DNA from: a virus
Strand: one strand, 5' to 3'
Length of the DNA stretch: 36,840 nt
IMG/VR virus record: IMGVR_UViG_3300031215_000034
Span: 1 to 36,840 of that record
Shown: in pieces, positions 8,764-17,274 of the stretch
Layout of the letters: the number at the start of each line of letters is the position of its first letter
How positions within the stretch are numbered: position 1 is the first letter of the stretch
The notes under the pieces: model-generated
What the model was told of the DNA's origin: nothing
Seen by the model: only the letters and a program-made list of their open reading frames with translations
Database searches by the model: none
Made by a program: the position numbers and the translations under genes

Positions 8764-8767
8764 TACC

Positions 8768-9166
8768 ATGAGCGTAAACAAAGCAATATTACTTGGAAAT
8801 GTAACAGCAGATTTCGAGAAAAAAACAACAGAAAGTTGAAAAAGTGTTTGAAGTGTGTGAATAGCATTGAATGAAAGTTGGGTGGATAAACATGGTGTGA
8901 AGCAAGAAAAAGTGGAGTTTGTGAACCTTGTGGTTTGGTGAAAGCTTGCAGATACATTTGAAACATATGTGAAGAAATGACAAAAAATATATGTTGAATG
9001 AAAGATTGTCACAAGAAATTGGGAAACAAACGAGGGTGAAAAGAAATATAGAACAGAAGTTTTGGTGAATAGGTTTGAATTTGCCGGATGATCGAAGCAA
9101 GAAAATCAAACATCACAAAGATCATCACAGGATGATGAAATAAATGTTGAAGATTTACCATTTTAA
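8768..9166 (+). CDS. ssb: Single-stranded DNA-binding protein
   Basis: 132 aa. Classic SSB OB-fold features: MSVNKAILLGNVTADFE at the N terminus, VGIALNESWVDKHG, VEFVNLVVWGKLADTFETYV (compare the E.h.vv.wgklAe...yl block), KGQKIYVEGKIVTRNWE, then a Ser/Gln linker and the acidic tip NVEDLPF. Seven of about eleven glycines are TGA. Coats single-stranded DNA during replication and recombination. The tip is identical to that of the small protein at 2032-2313. Confidence 0.95.
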
Positions 9167-9172
9167 ATAATG

Positions 9173-9193
9173 AAACTACTTTGAAAGTAGTTT
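9173..9193 (+). other. Short hairpin after ssb
   Basis: Perfect 9-bp stem (9173-9181 with 9185-9193) around a TGA loop, 7 nt after the ssb stop. It is not followed by a T-run, so it is more likely an mRNA end-stabilising hairpin or attenuator than a full terminator. Confidence 0.5.
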
Positions 9194-9228
9194 GTGAAAT
9201 ATAATCATGTTAGTACCAAGCAATGCCA

Positions 9229-9257
9229 TTGATTGTAATTCACAATTTACTTTTAAA
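9229..9257 (+). promoter_or_regulatory. Putative promoter with palindromic operator
   Basis: TTGATT (9229-9234), 17-nt spacer, TTTAAA (9252-9257). The spacer region holds an inverted repeat ATTGT-AATTC-ACAAT (9232-9246). It is followed by ATCTTTACCACAT just before the ATG at 9271, the same leader as at 11502-11514. Confidence 0.4.
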
Positions 9258-9270
9258 ATCTTTACCACAT

Positions 9271-9390
9271 ATGCATATACAGAAAGCAAACTATGAAAAT
9301 CTATTTATAATATGATTTTTTAAAACAAAACCATTAACATTGATGCAGTTTTGAGAAGAAGCGGGATTTTTCAAGAGAGAGTGAACGTAA
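9271..9390 (+). CDS. Short ORF, probable 5' part of the next gene (39 aa)
   Basis: ATG 9271 to TAA 9388, 39 aa (starts MHIQKANYENLFIIGFFKTK, ends FGEEAGFFKREGT). The ATG has the ACCACAT leader seen at 11513. The downstream gene (ATG 9433) continues in the same frame with no other stop between, so the two may be one gene split by a point mutation to TAA, or two linked ORFs. No family recognised. A competing 38-codon frame at 9207-9323 looks accidental. Confidence 0.45.
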
Positions 9391-9432
9391 TTGGTTCAAG
9401 ATTATTCATGTGAATTATCAAAAGATGATCTT

Positions 9433-9696
9433 ATGAATAGACATCAAGAGTATTTGGAAAACCCACCAATCAAAAGGGATGAATTGAAAGAAGTTGGAGT
9501 TGATACATGACATTATTTTCTTGTAGCAGATAGTAGAACATTTTGCGAAACAAAGACTGGATGAAGTATGTATGTTCTTCATTTATGAGACATTAAAGAT
9601 GTTGTTGTAAAAAAGGTGAAGAAATATGAATGAAGATTACATTGTATGATTTGATGAAAGAATAGGGATGTTGAAAGCTTAATACCTAAAATATAA
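9433..9696 (+). CDS. Hypothetical protein (87 aa)
   Basis: 87 aa from ATG 9433; a TTG directly after the TAA at 9388-9390 would extend it by 14 residues. Contains VDTGHYFLVADSRTF, a GGSMYVLHLGD beta segment and a basic end (KKVKKYEGRLHCMIGGKNRD). In frame with the ORF at 9271. It ends 4 nt before the methyltransferase. Function unknown. Confidence 0.6.
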
Positions 9697-9700
9697 TTCT

Positions 9701-10609
9701 ATGTGAAAACAAAAAATATATTCACATCAAGATGAATTTAAAAATCAACAACTTGTAAAAAAGGTGATTGAACACCCAAATATTAAAGAAATGTTTGAAA
9801 CACAAGCATGATATTATAATGAATTTGTTGGTGATGATTGGGATTATTATATGTTTAATGTAACAGATGAAATATTGCTTGAATATATAAAATGGAAGAA
9901 TAAAGGTGATTTATATTTCTTGGATAAATTACAGCATATGATTATACAGCCAAAGATGGTTGAATGATTTGCATGAAGTAGAAGTGTTTGAAAGGTAGCA
10001 GAAGAAAAATGAATTGATGTATTTTCAATTGATTGGAAAAAGTATGATGGGATCAATCTTGATATTGACATTGAATATTTAACAATAAATCATGTTCCAT
10101 TTGTTCCGGATATTGTATGGGGTTCATTTGATTGCACGACATATTCAATTGCATCATGTTCAACACATAGGGAAAATTCTATTACACCAAAAACAGATTA
10201 TGCAAAAAAGTGTGATTGAGTAAATCAAAATTTCATAAAATGCTTGAATGATTGGTTAGAGATAAATCCGGATATGGAGTTTTTTCTTGAAAATCCGGTT
10301 GGTATGTTAAAGAAGATGCCATTTATGCAAGGGTTCACAATGCACACGGTGTGGTATTGCCAATATGGTGACACAATAGCAAAACCAACAAATATTTGGA
10401 CAAACTCAAAAACTTGGGTTCCAAGACCGGTTTGCAAGAACCATACATATGATAAAGCTTGAAATAAAACAAGCACACATTGTGATCACCAAAGTGCAAG
10501 AAGATGAAGTAAAACATGAACACAATGAAAGAAGTGAAGTTATGAGAGATCCAGGATCCCAAAAGAATTGTGTGAAGAAATTATACAAAATTATTTAGAT
10601 AACAGATAA
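9701..10609 (+). CDS. Phage-type C5 cytosine DNA methyltransferase
   Basis: 302 aa. After an 85-residue N-terminal extension comes the SAM-binding motif I (GFAGSRSVGKVAEEKG, about 87-102), FSIDW, the catalytic region DIVWGSFDCTTYSIAS (about 138-153) and the downstream block NPVGMLKKMPFMQGF, HTVWYCQYGD, AKPTNIWTN, CDHQSARRGSKTGTQG and ERSRIPKELC. This order is characteristic of phage Dcm-like proteins. The usual Pro-Pro-Cys is Phe-Asp-Cys here, but the catalytic Cys is kept. Probably methylates phage DNA against host restriction. Confidence 0.85.
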
Positions 10610-10612
10610 TAT

Positions 10613-10792
10613 ATGAAACAAGCAGATTACGGTGATATGCCAAACCTACCACAAGAGTTGAAAAGAAAAGGTGTGAATATTCAAGATGAACTTCACACGG
10701 ATGTTCCAAAAAGAAGCGGTGAAACAAGAAAAGTAAGACACCGTATAAAAGCATTATTGCGTGAAATTTTAATTAATAAGAACAAAAGATAG
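10613..10792 (+). CDS. Small basic protein (59 aa)
   Basis: 59 aa, 3 nt after the methyltransferase. The second half is strongly basic (VPKRSGETRKVRHRIKALLREILINKNKR) and probably one long helix that binds nucleic acid. Unrecognised. Ends TAG. Confidence 0.6.
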   Translation: MKQADYGDMPNLPQELKRKGVNIQDELHTDVPKRSGETRKVRHRIKALLREILINKNKR

Positions 10793-10794
10793 TT

Positions 10795-11256
10795 ATGGAA
10801 ACAAACAAAGAAAAGCAAATCAAAGAAACAATGGATGCAATGCAGAAATGAGAAGTAACATTAAAGGTTTGAGATAATTTTGATGATATGGAAGTTCTTG
10901 GTGTTGTATGAGAGCCACAAGTAATAATTTGAATTGATCCCGCAAAAGAATGAGGTAATGAAACTGTTGAACATACAGTGAAAATTATAAAATATTCATG
11001 TACTATTTTTAGAAAAAAGAGAAATCAAGTAATTGCATCAAGAGACTTTACCGTTGATGAATATTTCACACAATGAGAAGTTGAAGTGAGATTGAAAGCA
11101 CATTATATTTATCTTGATGTTATTGGTAAGCTTGAAGAGAATACAAAAAGTATTATTTGAGATATTGCACAGGGTAAAACACGCAAGACACCGGATGATT
11201 TAAAGTTTATCTTTGATTTGTTTGATGAAAGATTTAGATTATTAATTACAAAATAA
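10795..11256 (+). CDS. Hypothetical protein (153 aa)
   Basis: 153 aa. Helical N terminus, a beta-rich glycine-containing middle (EVTLKVGDNFDDMEVLGVVG; VIIGIDPAKEGGNETVEHT) and a helical C terminus (TPDDLKFIFDLFDERFRLL). Many of its glycines are TGA. No family recognised; it sits in the run of small early genes after the methyltransferase. Confidence 0.65.
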
Positions 11257-11260
11257 CAGT

Positions 11261-11446
11261 ATGGATGAAATAGTAAAAAATTTAATAGATCAAAGATGAA
11301 AGATTATTCATGATATGATTGAAGTTTGATTTAATTGCGAGGCATACGAAAATATGAATACACAATTAGAAAAAATTGATGTTCTTGTGGCATCGTATTT
11401 CAGAAATGAAATTTTAAGTGTTTGAATACCCGATTTAACAAGATAA
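11261..11446 (+). CDS. Hypothetical protein (61 aa)
   Basis: 61-aa mainly helical protein (VKNLIDQRGKIIHDMIEVG; MNTQLEKIDVLVASYFRNE). Last gene before the promoter at 11452. Unrecognised. Confidence 0.6.
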
Positions 11447-11451
11447 AAAGC

Positions 11452-11479
11452 TTGCATTATATTATTTATCGTATACAAT
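11452..11479 (+). promoter_or_regulatory. Putative promoter, CTTGCATTATA type
   Basis: TTGCAT (11452-11457), 16-nt spacer, TACAAT (11474-11479). Shares CTTGCATTATA and GTATACAAT with the promoter at 8502. Transcripts would carry the ATCTTTACCACAT leader before the ATG at 11513. Confidence 0.6.
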
Positions 11480-11512
11480 TTATATAAGATTAAAACATAA
11501 TATCTTTACCAC

Positions 11513-11755
11513 ATGCAATACACAAATCTTTGAAAGAAAACAATTGGTTATTATATAACTTTCTTGATACTTACACCGTTTTGGTTCCTTACATTATCGA
11601 AAGACCGCAAGACATGGCAAGAATTCAAGATTGGATGAATACCGCATAAATGTAAATTTTGAGAGAGAAGAGCAGATTGATATGGTGCGTGTAAACATCA
11701 CGGATGTAATATGGTTACGGATTATGATTTAGATGATTTTCTAAAAAGGCATTAA
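11513..11755 (+). CDS. Small membrane protein with Cys/His tail (80 aa)
   Basis: 80 aa. One hydrophobic span (IGYYITFLILTPFWFLTL, about residues 11-28), then a soluble part with three cysteines and a His pair (HKCKFGERRADGYGACKHHG followed by C) that could bind metal or form disulfides. First gene of the promoter at 11452. Unknown family. Confidence 0.65.
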
Positions 11756-11784
11756 AGCAAAACTTTATAATTAAAAACAAACAC

Positions 11785-12234
11785 ATGGTACCACAAACCC
11801 CAATGGCAAGAGAAGAGAAGAAAGAAGAAAAATACACACCTATTTCACAAGTATTAAATATGTGAGATGTTCCATTATGAATGATACTTGATTACTTCGA
11901 GAGACACACAGGTTGTAAAGTATATGATGGTGAACACCCATTTAGTTTTGCGTTCTATATTATGGATCACAATATGCTTTTATGTATATATGAACAAGAT
12001 ATAATCTTGAAGCATTTAATTTTTGATGAAAAGAATTCAAAATATGAACTTTGAATTTCAGTAATGAGAATACCAATTGATTTTGTAGCCGGTTGTATTT
12101 CTTCAATGCATAGTAATATTAAAAAATATGTGAATAATCATAATAAACCCAAAGAAAACAAGCAAGATAATGACACCAAAGGAGAAACAGGAACAAAGGA
12201 GAAAGGAGCAGAGGCAAAGACACAAGAGAAGTAA
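11785..12234 (+). CDS. Hypothetical protein with charged C-terminal tail (149 aa)
   Basis: 149 aa from ATG 11785; an alternative ATG at 11803 would place ACCACAA six bases upstream as a leader. The core (PISQVLNMGDVPLGMILDYF through VMRIPIDFVAGCISSM) is mixed alpha/beta. The last 35 residues are Lys/Glu/Thr-rich, with GGA and GAG codons otherwise less common here. Unrecognised. Confidence 0.65.
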
Positions 12235-12263
12235 AAGTTAGTACCACATAACATAATATTATT

Positions 12264-12506
12264 ATGAAAATAAAAATAGGTTTTTGATACAATACATGAA
12301 GTGTTGCAGAACAAATGGAAACACAATGAATTGAATACAAAGAGGATGTGAAGCCATTACAAAAAGCAAATTTTCAAAAGCATGGTGAAATGGTTACAAG
12401 ATTGCATTTACATAGATTTATTACAGATGGTGAGAGAATAAAGATAATGCAAAGGTTCATGAAGAAGTTTGTGAAATGTATTCAATTAAAAGATAATCAT
12501 GAGTAA
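12264..12506 (+). CDS. Hypothetical protein (80 aa)
   Basis: 80 aa. A beta-like N terminus (KIKIGFGYNTGSVAEQMETQ) is followed by a His- and Lys-rich helical part (HGEMVTRLHLHRFITDGERI). It overlaps the next gene by 8 nt. Unrecognised. Confidence 0.62.
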
Positions 12507-12822
12507 AACAAAACCACACATTGGTATGATTACAGAAAGTTGAAATTTCATACTCAGAAAGAAGATTGAAACATTGCAAGAATTTTGGGATGCATTAGAG
12601 AGTGAAAAGAGCATATTTTGTAGGCATAGGATGTACCCAACAGCATTTTTCTATTCTTGGCATCTTAGACAATGCCATATGTGGATATGAAGAGGTGATT
12701 TCTTTATTTGCAGTAAGGTGAACCCATACAATAAATGATTAATTAATTTAAATCAACTTAAAGATGCATTGATTGATTTTTCAAAACTTTGTGCAAAAAT
12801 ACCAATTAATTTTAAGAAATAA
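12499..12822 (+). CDS. Hypothetical protein (107 aa)
   Basis: 107 aa. Aromatic, Cys- and His-containing centre (FCRHRMYPTAFFYSWHLRQC then HMWIGRGDFFICSK). No catalytic pattern identified. Translationally coupled to the preceding gene by an 8-nt overlap. Confidence 0.62.
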
Positions 12823-12824
12823 TT

Positions 12825-13112
12825 ATGGAAATATACAATTATTCATACAAAGTATCACAAGAATGATATTGAAGCATTGAAACCAAAGAGAAATGAACAC
12901 AATATGAACATATTAGATGAACATACACATTTTATTTTGGGGTTGTTGATATATATGCAGAACCTACCGTGTACACATTATCATTTGCTTATAATTGAAG
13001 ATTACATTGCCAAACTGTTTCAAACATCAAGAAGCCAAAAACAGAAAGGTGAATGGTGATAATGGCTTGAAAGTTTTGAAGAAATATTGTAAAACAAAAT
13101 ACTTCCAATTAA
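12825..13112 (+). CDS. Hypothetical beta-rich protein (95 aa)
   Basis: 95 aa with nine TGA glycines and many aromatic residues (YNYSYKVSQEGYGSIE; YTFYFGVVDIYAEPTVYTLS). Looks like a small beta domain. An overlapping ATG frame at 12877 is a shadow ended by a different frame. Unrecognised. Confidence 0.6.
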
Positions 13113-13118
13113 AAAAAT

Positions 13119-13436
13119 ATGAATTATATAAGATTGAAGCAAATATGTGAAATTATTTGATATAAGCCACCTTACTTATGGTATCAATCGAAATGGATTA
13201 TTTCAAATGCAGATATGTTTTCAGAAGTTCCAATTTCGGAAATAATATTTTCACAACCATTCATGAACAAGTTTATTGAATATACAGAAAATAAAATTTC
13301 AAAGAAGTTAGATTTCAGATATGTATTATGAAGAATTTTAGAAAACTTAGATAATCCAATAAAGCATTTAGATTTTATATTAAAAATATCAGATAATAAA
13401 ACATGAAATACATTACAACAAAGCAAGGTTCAATAA
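13119..13436 (+). CDS. Hypothetical protein (105 aa)
   Basis: 105 aa, helical, with N-terminal RLKQICEIIGYKPPYLWYQS and repeated short amphipathic helices (FMNKFIEYTENKISKKLDF). It overlaps the next gene by 34 nt, the longest overlap in this block. Unrecognised. Confidence 0.6.
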
Positions 13437-13606
13437 TAATCTTTTGAAAATCACTTACACACAAGGATGTTGCACAAGCATTATCACTTGATGTACAAGG
13501 GGCTTGATTTACAGATTACACTACTTGCTACGGTGAAAGTACATCATTGCAAGTAAAGGCAACAGATAGGTGTACAAAGATATTAGAATTTAATAAAAAT
13601 ATATAA
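13403..13606 (+). CDS. Hypothetical protein (67 aa)
   Basis: 67 aa from ATG 13403, inside the end of the previous gene. Short beta-rich protein (MKYITTKQGSIIIFGKSL). The stop TAA shares its last A with the ATG of the next gene, which suggests coupled translation. Confidence 0.58.
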
Positions 13607-13827
13607 TGAAGAAAATAGCAGTTATATTTATTATAACATCAATGATAGCTTGATTGTGAATGTATATATACCCAATATCACAAGAACGCATCAAAGAACA
13701 AAAGATGAACTTTATGTATCACACACTTAATAATTGTGAATTTGCCGGATGATATAAAAAGAACGGTGAACAGGTTGCAAAGTTTGTTACTTGCAATGAA
13801 AACTTTGTTTTAGAATTTTTAGAGTAA
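13606..13827 (+). CDS. Small exported or membrane-anchored protein (73 aa)
   Basis: 73 aa. The N terminus is a signal anchor (KKIAVIFIITSMIAGLGMYI). The external part has two cysteines (NNCEFAGG, VTCNEN) that could pair. TAATG overlap with the preceding gene. Function unknown. Confidence 0.65.
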
Positions 13828-13878
13828 AACGCATTTAATTGGCTTGTATGGTTTGATATTTAATAATGATTGCTAGCA

Positions 13879-14163
13879 ATGAAGAAAATACAAAGTGTAT
13901 GGTACGGTGAATGATTGCGTGCAAATGGCATTGCCGGTGTTGTACTTTGATTTGATGATACAATGAAATACTTTCAAGCATACATTGGTGTGTGAGTTGG
14001 AAAGGATCAAGAACAGGATGAAAGGCATATTTTAAAATATTGAAATAAGATTGATTTGAAAGTTGCACTTGCAATATTTGGTGATTTTGCCTTCTTTGAT
14101 ATCGATACATATATTTCATATCATTTAACAGATTATTACAAAACTAATACTTCCAAAATATAA
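13879..14163 (+). CDS. Hypothetical protein (94 aa)
   Basis: 94 aa with a glycine-rich N-terminal half (WYGEGLRANGIAGVVLGFDD; YIGVGVGKDQEQDERHI). The glycines are a mix of TGA, GGT and GGC. C-terminal part aromatic and hydrophobic (LAIFGDFAFFDIDTYIS). The 51 bp before it have no gene. Unrecognised. Confidence 0.62.
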
Positions 14164-14164
14164 T

Positions 14165-14482
14165 ATGGCACACAAACGAACAGATGCACAAAAGTATTAC
14201 ACACTTAATGAAGAAATGAAGTGGTTAGTTGATGCATATATTAGAAATGAAAGAATGCCATGAACTTTCACCAATGAAGAGAAGTATAAAATTTCAAACT
14301 CTTTTGGATTTGATATGTTTATATTCATGTTGTATCTCAAAGAGTTGAAGCAAGATATATGGGAATGCATATGTTCACATATTGAAAAATACTTTTTGTT
14401 CTATATACTTATAACAAGTTATACAGTATTTTGACTTATGGTATATAGCATATTCAAGATAGTGCTTTATTTGACAAAATAA
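14165..14482 (+). CDS. Membrane protein with C-terminal hydrophobic hairpin (105 aa)
   Basis: 105 aa. Soluble N-terminal 70 residues and a long hydrophobic C-terminal stretch (YFLFYILITSYTVFGLMVYS then IFKIVLYL) that would span the membrane once or twice. Located immediately before terminase genes. Unrecognised. Confidence 0.62.
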
Positions 14483-14488
14483 TAAAAG

Positions 14489-15163
14489 ATGCCAAGAAAG
14501 AAATGAAAGCAAGTAAAAAATGATTTTGTTGATTTCAATACAGATGAAGTTGCAGAACATATTTTAGCTAGTGAACAAGGGTGAACCAAAGCAGATGAAT
14601 TTGCAAAGCAAGATGCACCCGAAACTATCAAAACCCAAGAGGTTCAAAAGTCAAAACATTGAAATGAAAAATGTGGTTGATGTAAGAAGCAAAAAAAAGA
14701 TTGTGATTGTTGAAGAAATCCGGTAATAAATGAGAATGTATTGCGACTTTTGTATATGGCTTTTTGTATGAATTACACAGATGAACAAGCTTGTTTGTAT
14801 TCTTGAATATGAACGGCAACACTTTATAGATACCAAGATAAGAACCCAGAGTTTCGAGAGAGAAAAGTACTATTGCGTAATTCAACCAAGATGTACGCAA
14901 AAGCCAATATATTCAAATCACTTGTTGCATGAGATGTGGAGAACTCAAAATGGCTACTTGAAAGGCTAGAGAAAAACGAGTATTCAAGAAAAGATGTTGT
15001 TGAAAATACATCAATAATCACATTGCGTGACCCATTGCGTGAAAGGTTAGTACAGTTGAAACAAATGAAGAAAGAAAAGATGGAAGCTAGGCAAAAAAGA
15101 AAAGATGCAAAGAGTAAAGCAACCAAGCCAAAGAAGAAAAGAATTATTGTTGTTAAAAAGTAG
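14489..15163 (+). CDS. terS: Terminase small subunit
   Basis: 224 aa. An acidic N terminus is followed by a Cys cluster (CGGCKKQKKDCDCG, four Cys, likely zinc). The HTH-like terminase core follows: MNYTDEQACLYSGIGTATLY, RYQDKNPEFRERK, then SKWLLERLEKNEYSRKD, the pattern of small terminases (a.yaGis..tlyry....pef...k......s.wlLErk). The C terminus is strongly basic. It recognises phage DNA and feeds it to the large subunit encoded 50 bp downstream. Confidence 0.85.
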
Positions 15164-15177
15164 TTTGTGTATATTAT
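15150..15177 (+). promoter_or_regulatory. Putative promoter before large terminase
   Basis: TTGTTA (15150-15155), 16-nt spacer, TATTAT (15172-15177). It lies partly in the 3' end of terS. The leader continues to ACCACAAG just before ATG 15213. Confidence 0.4.
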
Positions 15178-15212
15178 ATAGAAAACAATGTAGCTTTTAA
15201 CACCACAAGTTC

Positions 15213-16730
15213 ATGAGTTCAATAAAATATCAAATGCTTTCACTTGCAGAAGTGAAAATAATTGAAGAGTTTGAACTTGAAGATACTCTTTGAGAAGATG
15301 AATATAAACAATTCGTGTACTCAAAGGGTTTTTTTGATATTGAATTTTTTGGTGATTACTTCTTGTGACATATAAAGGCTTGAAAGGATGGTAAGCACAC
15401 CGGAACACCCGCTTTCCATAAAGAGATCATGAAGTATTACACACAGTATGGTGAACTTGATATAAACTTGATTGTAGCAAGGCAACATGCCAAAACAACT
15501 ATTACATGGATTTATATGTTGTGGAAAGTGTTATATTATCCGAAAACAGCAATGTTGTATATTGCATCAAAGGGGCTTGGTGAAAAGACATTGTGAAAGA
15601 TTAGAAGAGAACTTGAAGTGAATGAACTTTTGGTGTGAGTATATGGGAACTTACAACCTAAGAATTCAGATGATCCACGAGATGCGAAGCTTTTAAGATG
15701 GAGACAAAGGGAACTTGAAATGTTGAATGGTTCATATCTCGAAAGTTTAACATCATGACAAAAGGCAAGGTGAACAAGGTTTGATGAAGTTGTAATTGAT
15801 GATCCACAAGAAGATGGTGATGCAGATACACCCAAGAAAGCACAAAAGTTTATTGATTGGTACAATAAAACGGTTGAATGATTGAATAAAGACTTGCGCA
15901 CAATTGTCATATGAACCATTGTAAGTGAACTTTGCTTTGTTAAGTACCTAAGAGATAAAAAAGGATGGTTCACGGTTCAATATGAATGATGTGATGCTAA
16001 TTTAGAAAACATATTATGGAAAGGCTTTTGGAGTAAGAAGCTTTTTAGGAAAAAAAGGGATTGATATTTCTATATTAACCCAAAGACATGAAAAAGATGA
16101 TTTAAAAAGTGAATGGGAACAGCATTTTTCAATCAAGAATATAGAAACATACCAATTTCAAAACAAGAAAGACCAATGAAAGATTATTGGTTACGATACC
16201 ACGCATGATTTAAAGAGTTTGATAAAATCATTATGGGTATTGATCCGGCAACTTGATTGAAAGAAGTAAATGATTTCACCGGTGTGGTGGTGATTGGGTT
16301 GATTGGCAACAATACTTATGAAATATTTTCAACTTGATTAAAGCTTTCACCAAATAAGTTACTTCAAACGGTGTACAACATATTCTTGAAGTACAAACCG
16401 GATGTGGTGATTAAAGAAGCCAATAAAGAAACCAAGCTTGCAGAAGATTTGATTATAAAAGGGGTTCCATTGCTTGATGTGTGGACTTCCAAAGATAAAT
16501 TTGTGAGAGCGGAAGCATTGGCATCATTGGTTGAAGCTTGATTTTGTTACTTCTTGGAAAGGCAAGAAAGTGAAAGGTGAATTGATGAAGATAAAGATTT
16601 AGTGTATCAAATGGTGAATTTTCCGGAAGTGAAGCATGAAGATGTGTTTGATGCTTGGATGATGTGCCAAGAGAACGCACAAACAGATTTTCTCATAGAG
16701 GGTGCAGAAGATGAAGTTGTTATTATTTAA
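15213..16730 (+). CDS. terL: Terminase large subunit
   Basis: 505 aa. ATPase: Walker A variant ARQHAKTT (about residues 89-96), Walker B VVIDDPQED (about 192-200) and a coupling region TIVIGTIVSE. Nuclease: IMGIDPATG then DFTGVVVIG (first catalytic Asp about 343), IKEANKETKLAEDL, and C-terminal HEDVFDAWMM (about 476-485). Cuts and pumps DNA into the prohead. Several functionally placed glycines (DPATG, VIGT) are TGA. Length is usual for the family. Preceded by ACCACAAG, 3 nt before ATG. Confidence 0.95.
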
Positions 16731-16741
16731 TTGTTGTTATT

Positions 16742-17215
16742 ATGCTTGTTGAAAAAGTGAAGATTTTTTTAAAAGACTATTCATTGAAAACCTTATGCAT
16801 TCAATCGTGAGTTCATGAAAGTGTTATATTATCACTTATAAAATGAGAGCATAAGAAATATCACCGCAATATTCTTGATATTCTCTATGCGTTTTTCAAT
16901 CTCAAAAAAGATGCATTTTATAGAGAGAATATGAAAAAGTGGTACCCAAAAACGGAAAGCTTGTTATGAACCCTTGTGAGGTTCAAAAGGGTGCGAATGG
17001 ATATTGATTTACAAGTTCTAGCAAAGCAAATAAAAATGAGTGATAGGGCATTGGCTAGGATTGAAAGCGGTGACAGCTTACCATATTACAATTCTTGGAG
17101 TATTCAACACATCATGGAAGTATTGAGGTTTTCAGATAGTGAAAAAAAGATGGTTGCAGATTATATTGATGTTATGAAGAAGATTGAAAAGATGGTACAA
17201 AAATATGAAATATAA
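16742..17215 (+). CDS. Two-domain helix-turn-helix regulator
   Basis: 157 aa with two HTH-like segments. The first is YSLKTLCIQSGVHESVILSL (about residues 14-33), the second an XRE-like RMDIDLQVLAKQIKMSDRAL followed by ARIESGDSLP. It is placed between terminase and portal, and its stop codon is the first base of a late-promoter-like motif (17213). Candidate for the phage transcription regulator, for example of the late promoter family, but that link is inference. A short terminase-associated DNA-binding protein is an alternative. Confidence 0.72.
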
Positions 17216-17247
17216 GACATTGAAACAAGAGTGAAAGCAAGTAAGGT
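17214..17247 (+). promoter_or_regulatory. Late promoter-like motif, copy 1 (portal)
   Basis: AAGACATTGAAACA with TTGAAA at 17220-17225, 16-nt spacer, TAAGGT at 17242-17247. Directly after the regulator stop and 28 nt before the portal ATG. The downstream hexamer is weak (TANNNT only). Confidence 0.45.
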
Positions 17248-17274
17248 GTAAATGATTTTATTTTTAATGCAGAA

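Noticed and set aside
9207-9323. 38-codon ORF upstream of 9271
   Set aside because: It spans the promoter-like sequence and leader of 9271 and its product has no protein-like pattern beyond chance.
15590-15610. Further AAAGACATTG copy in the large terminase gene
   Set aside because: It continues TGAAAG rather than AAAC, lies deep inside the gene and has no gene start nearby.
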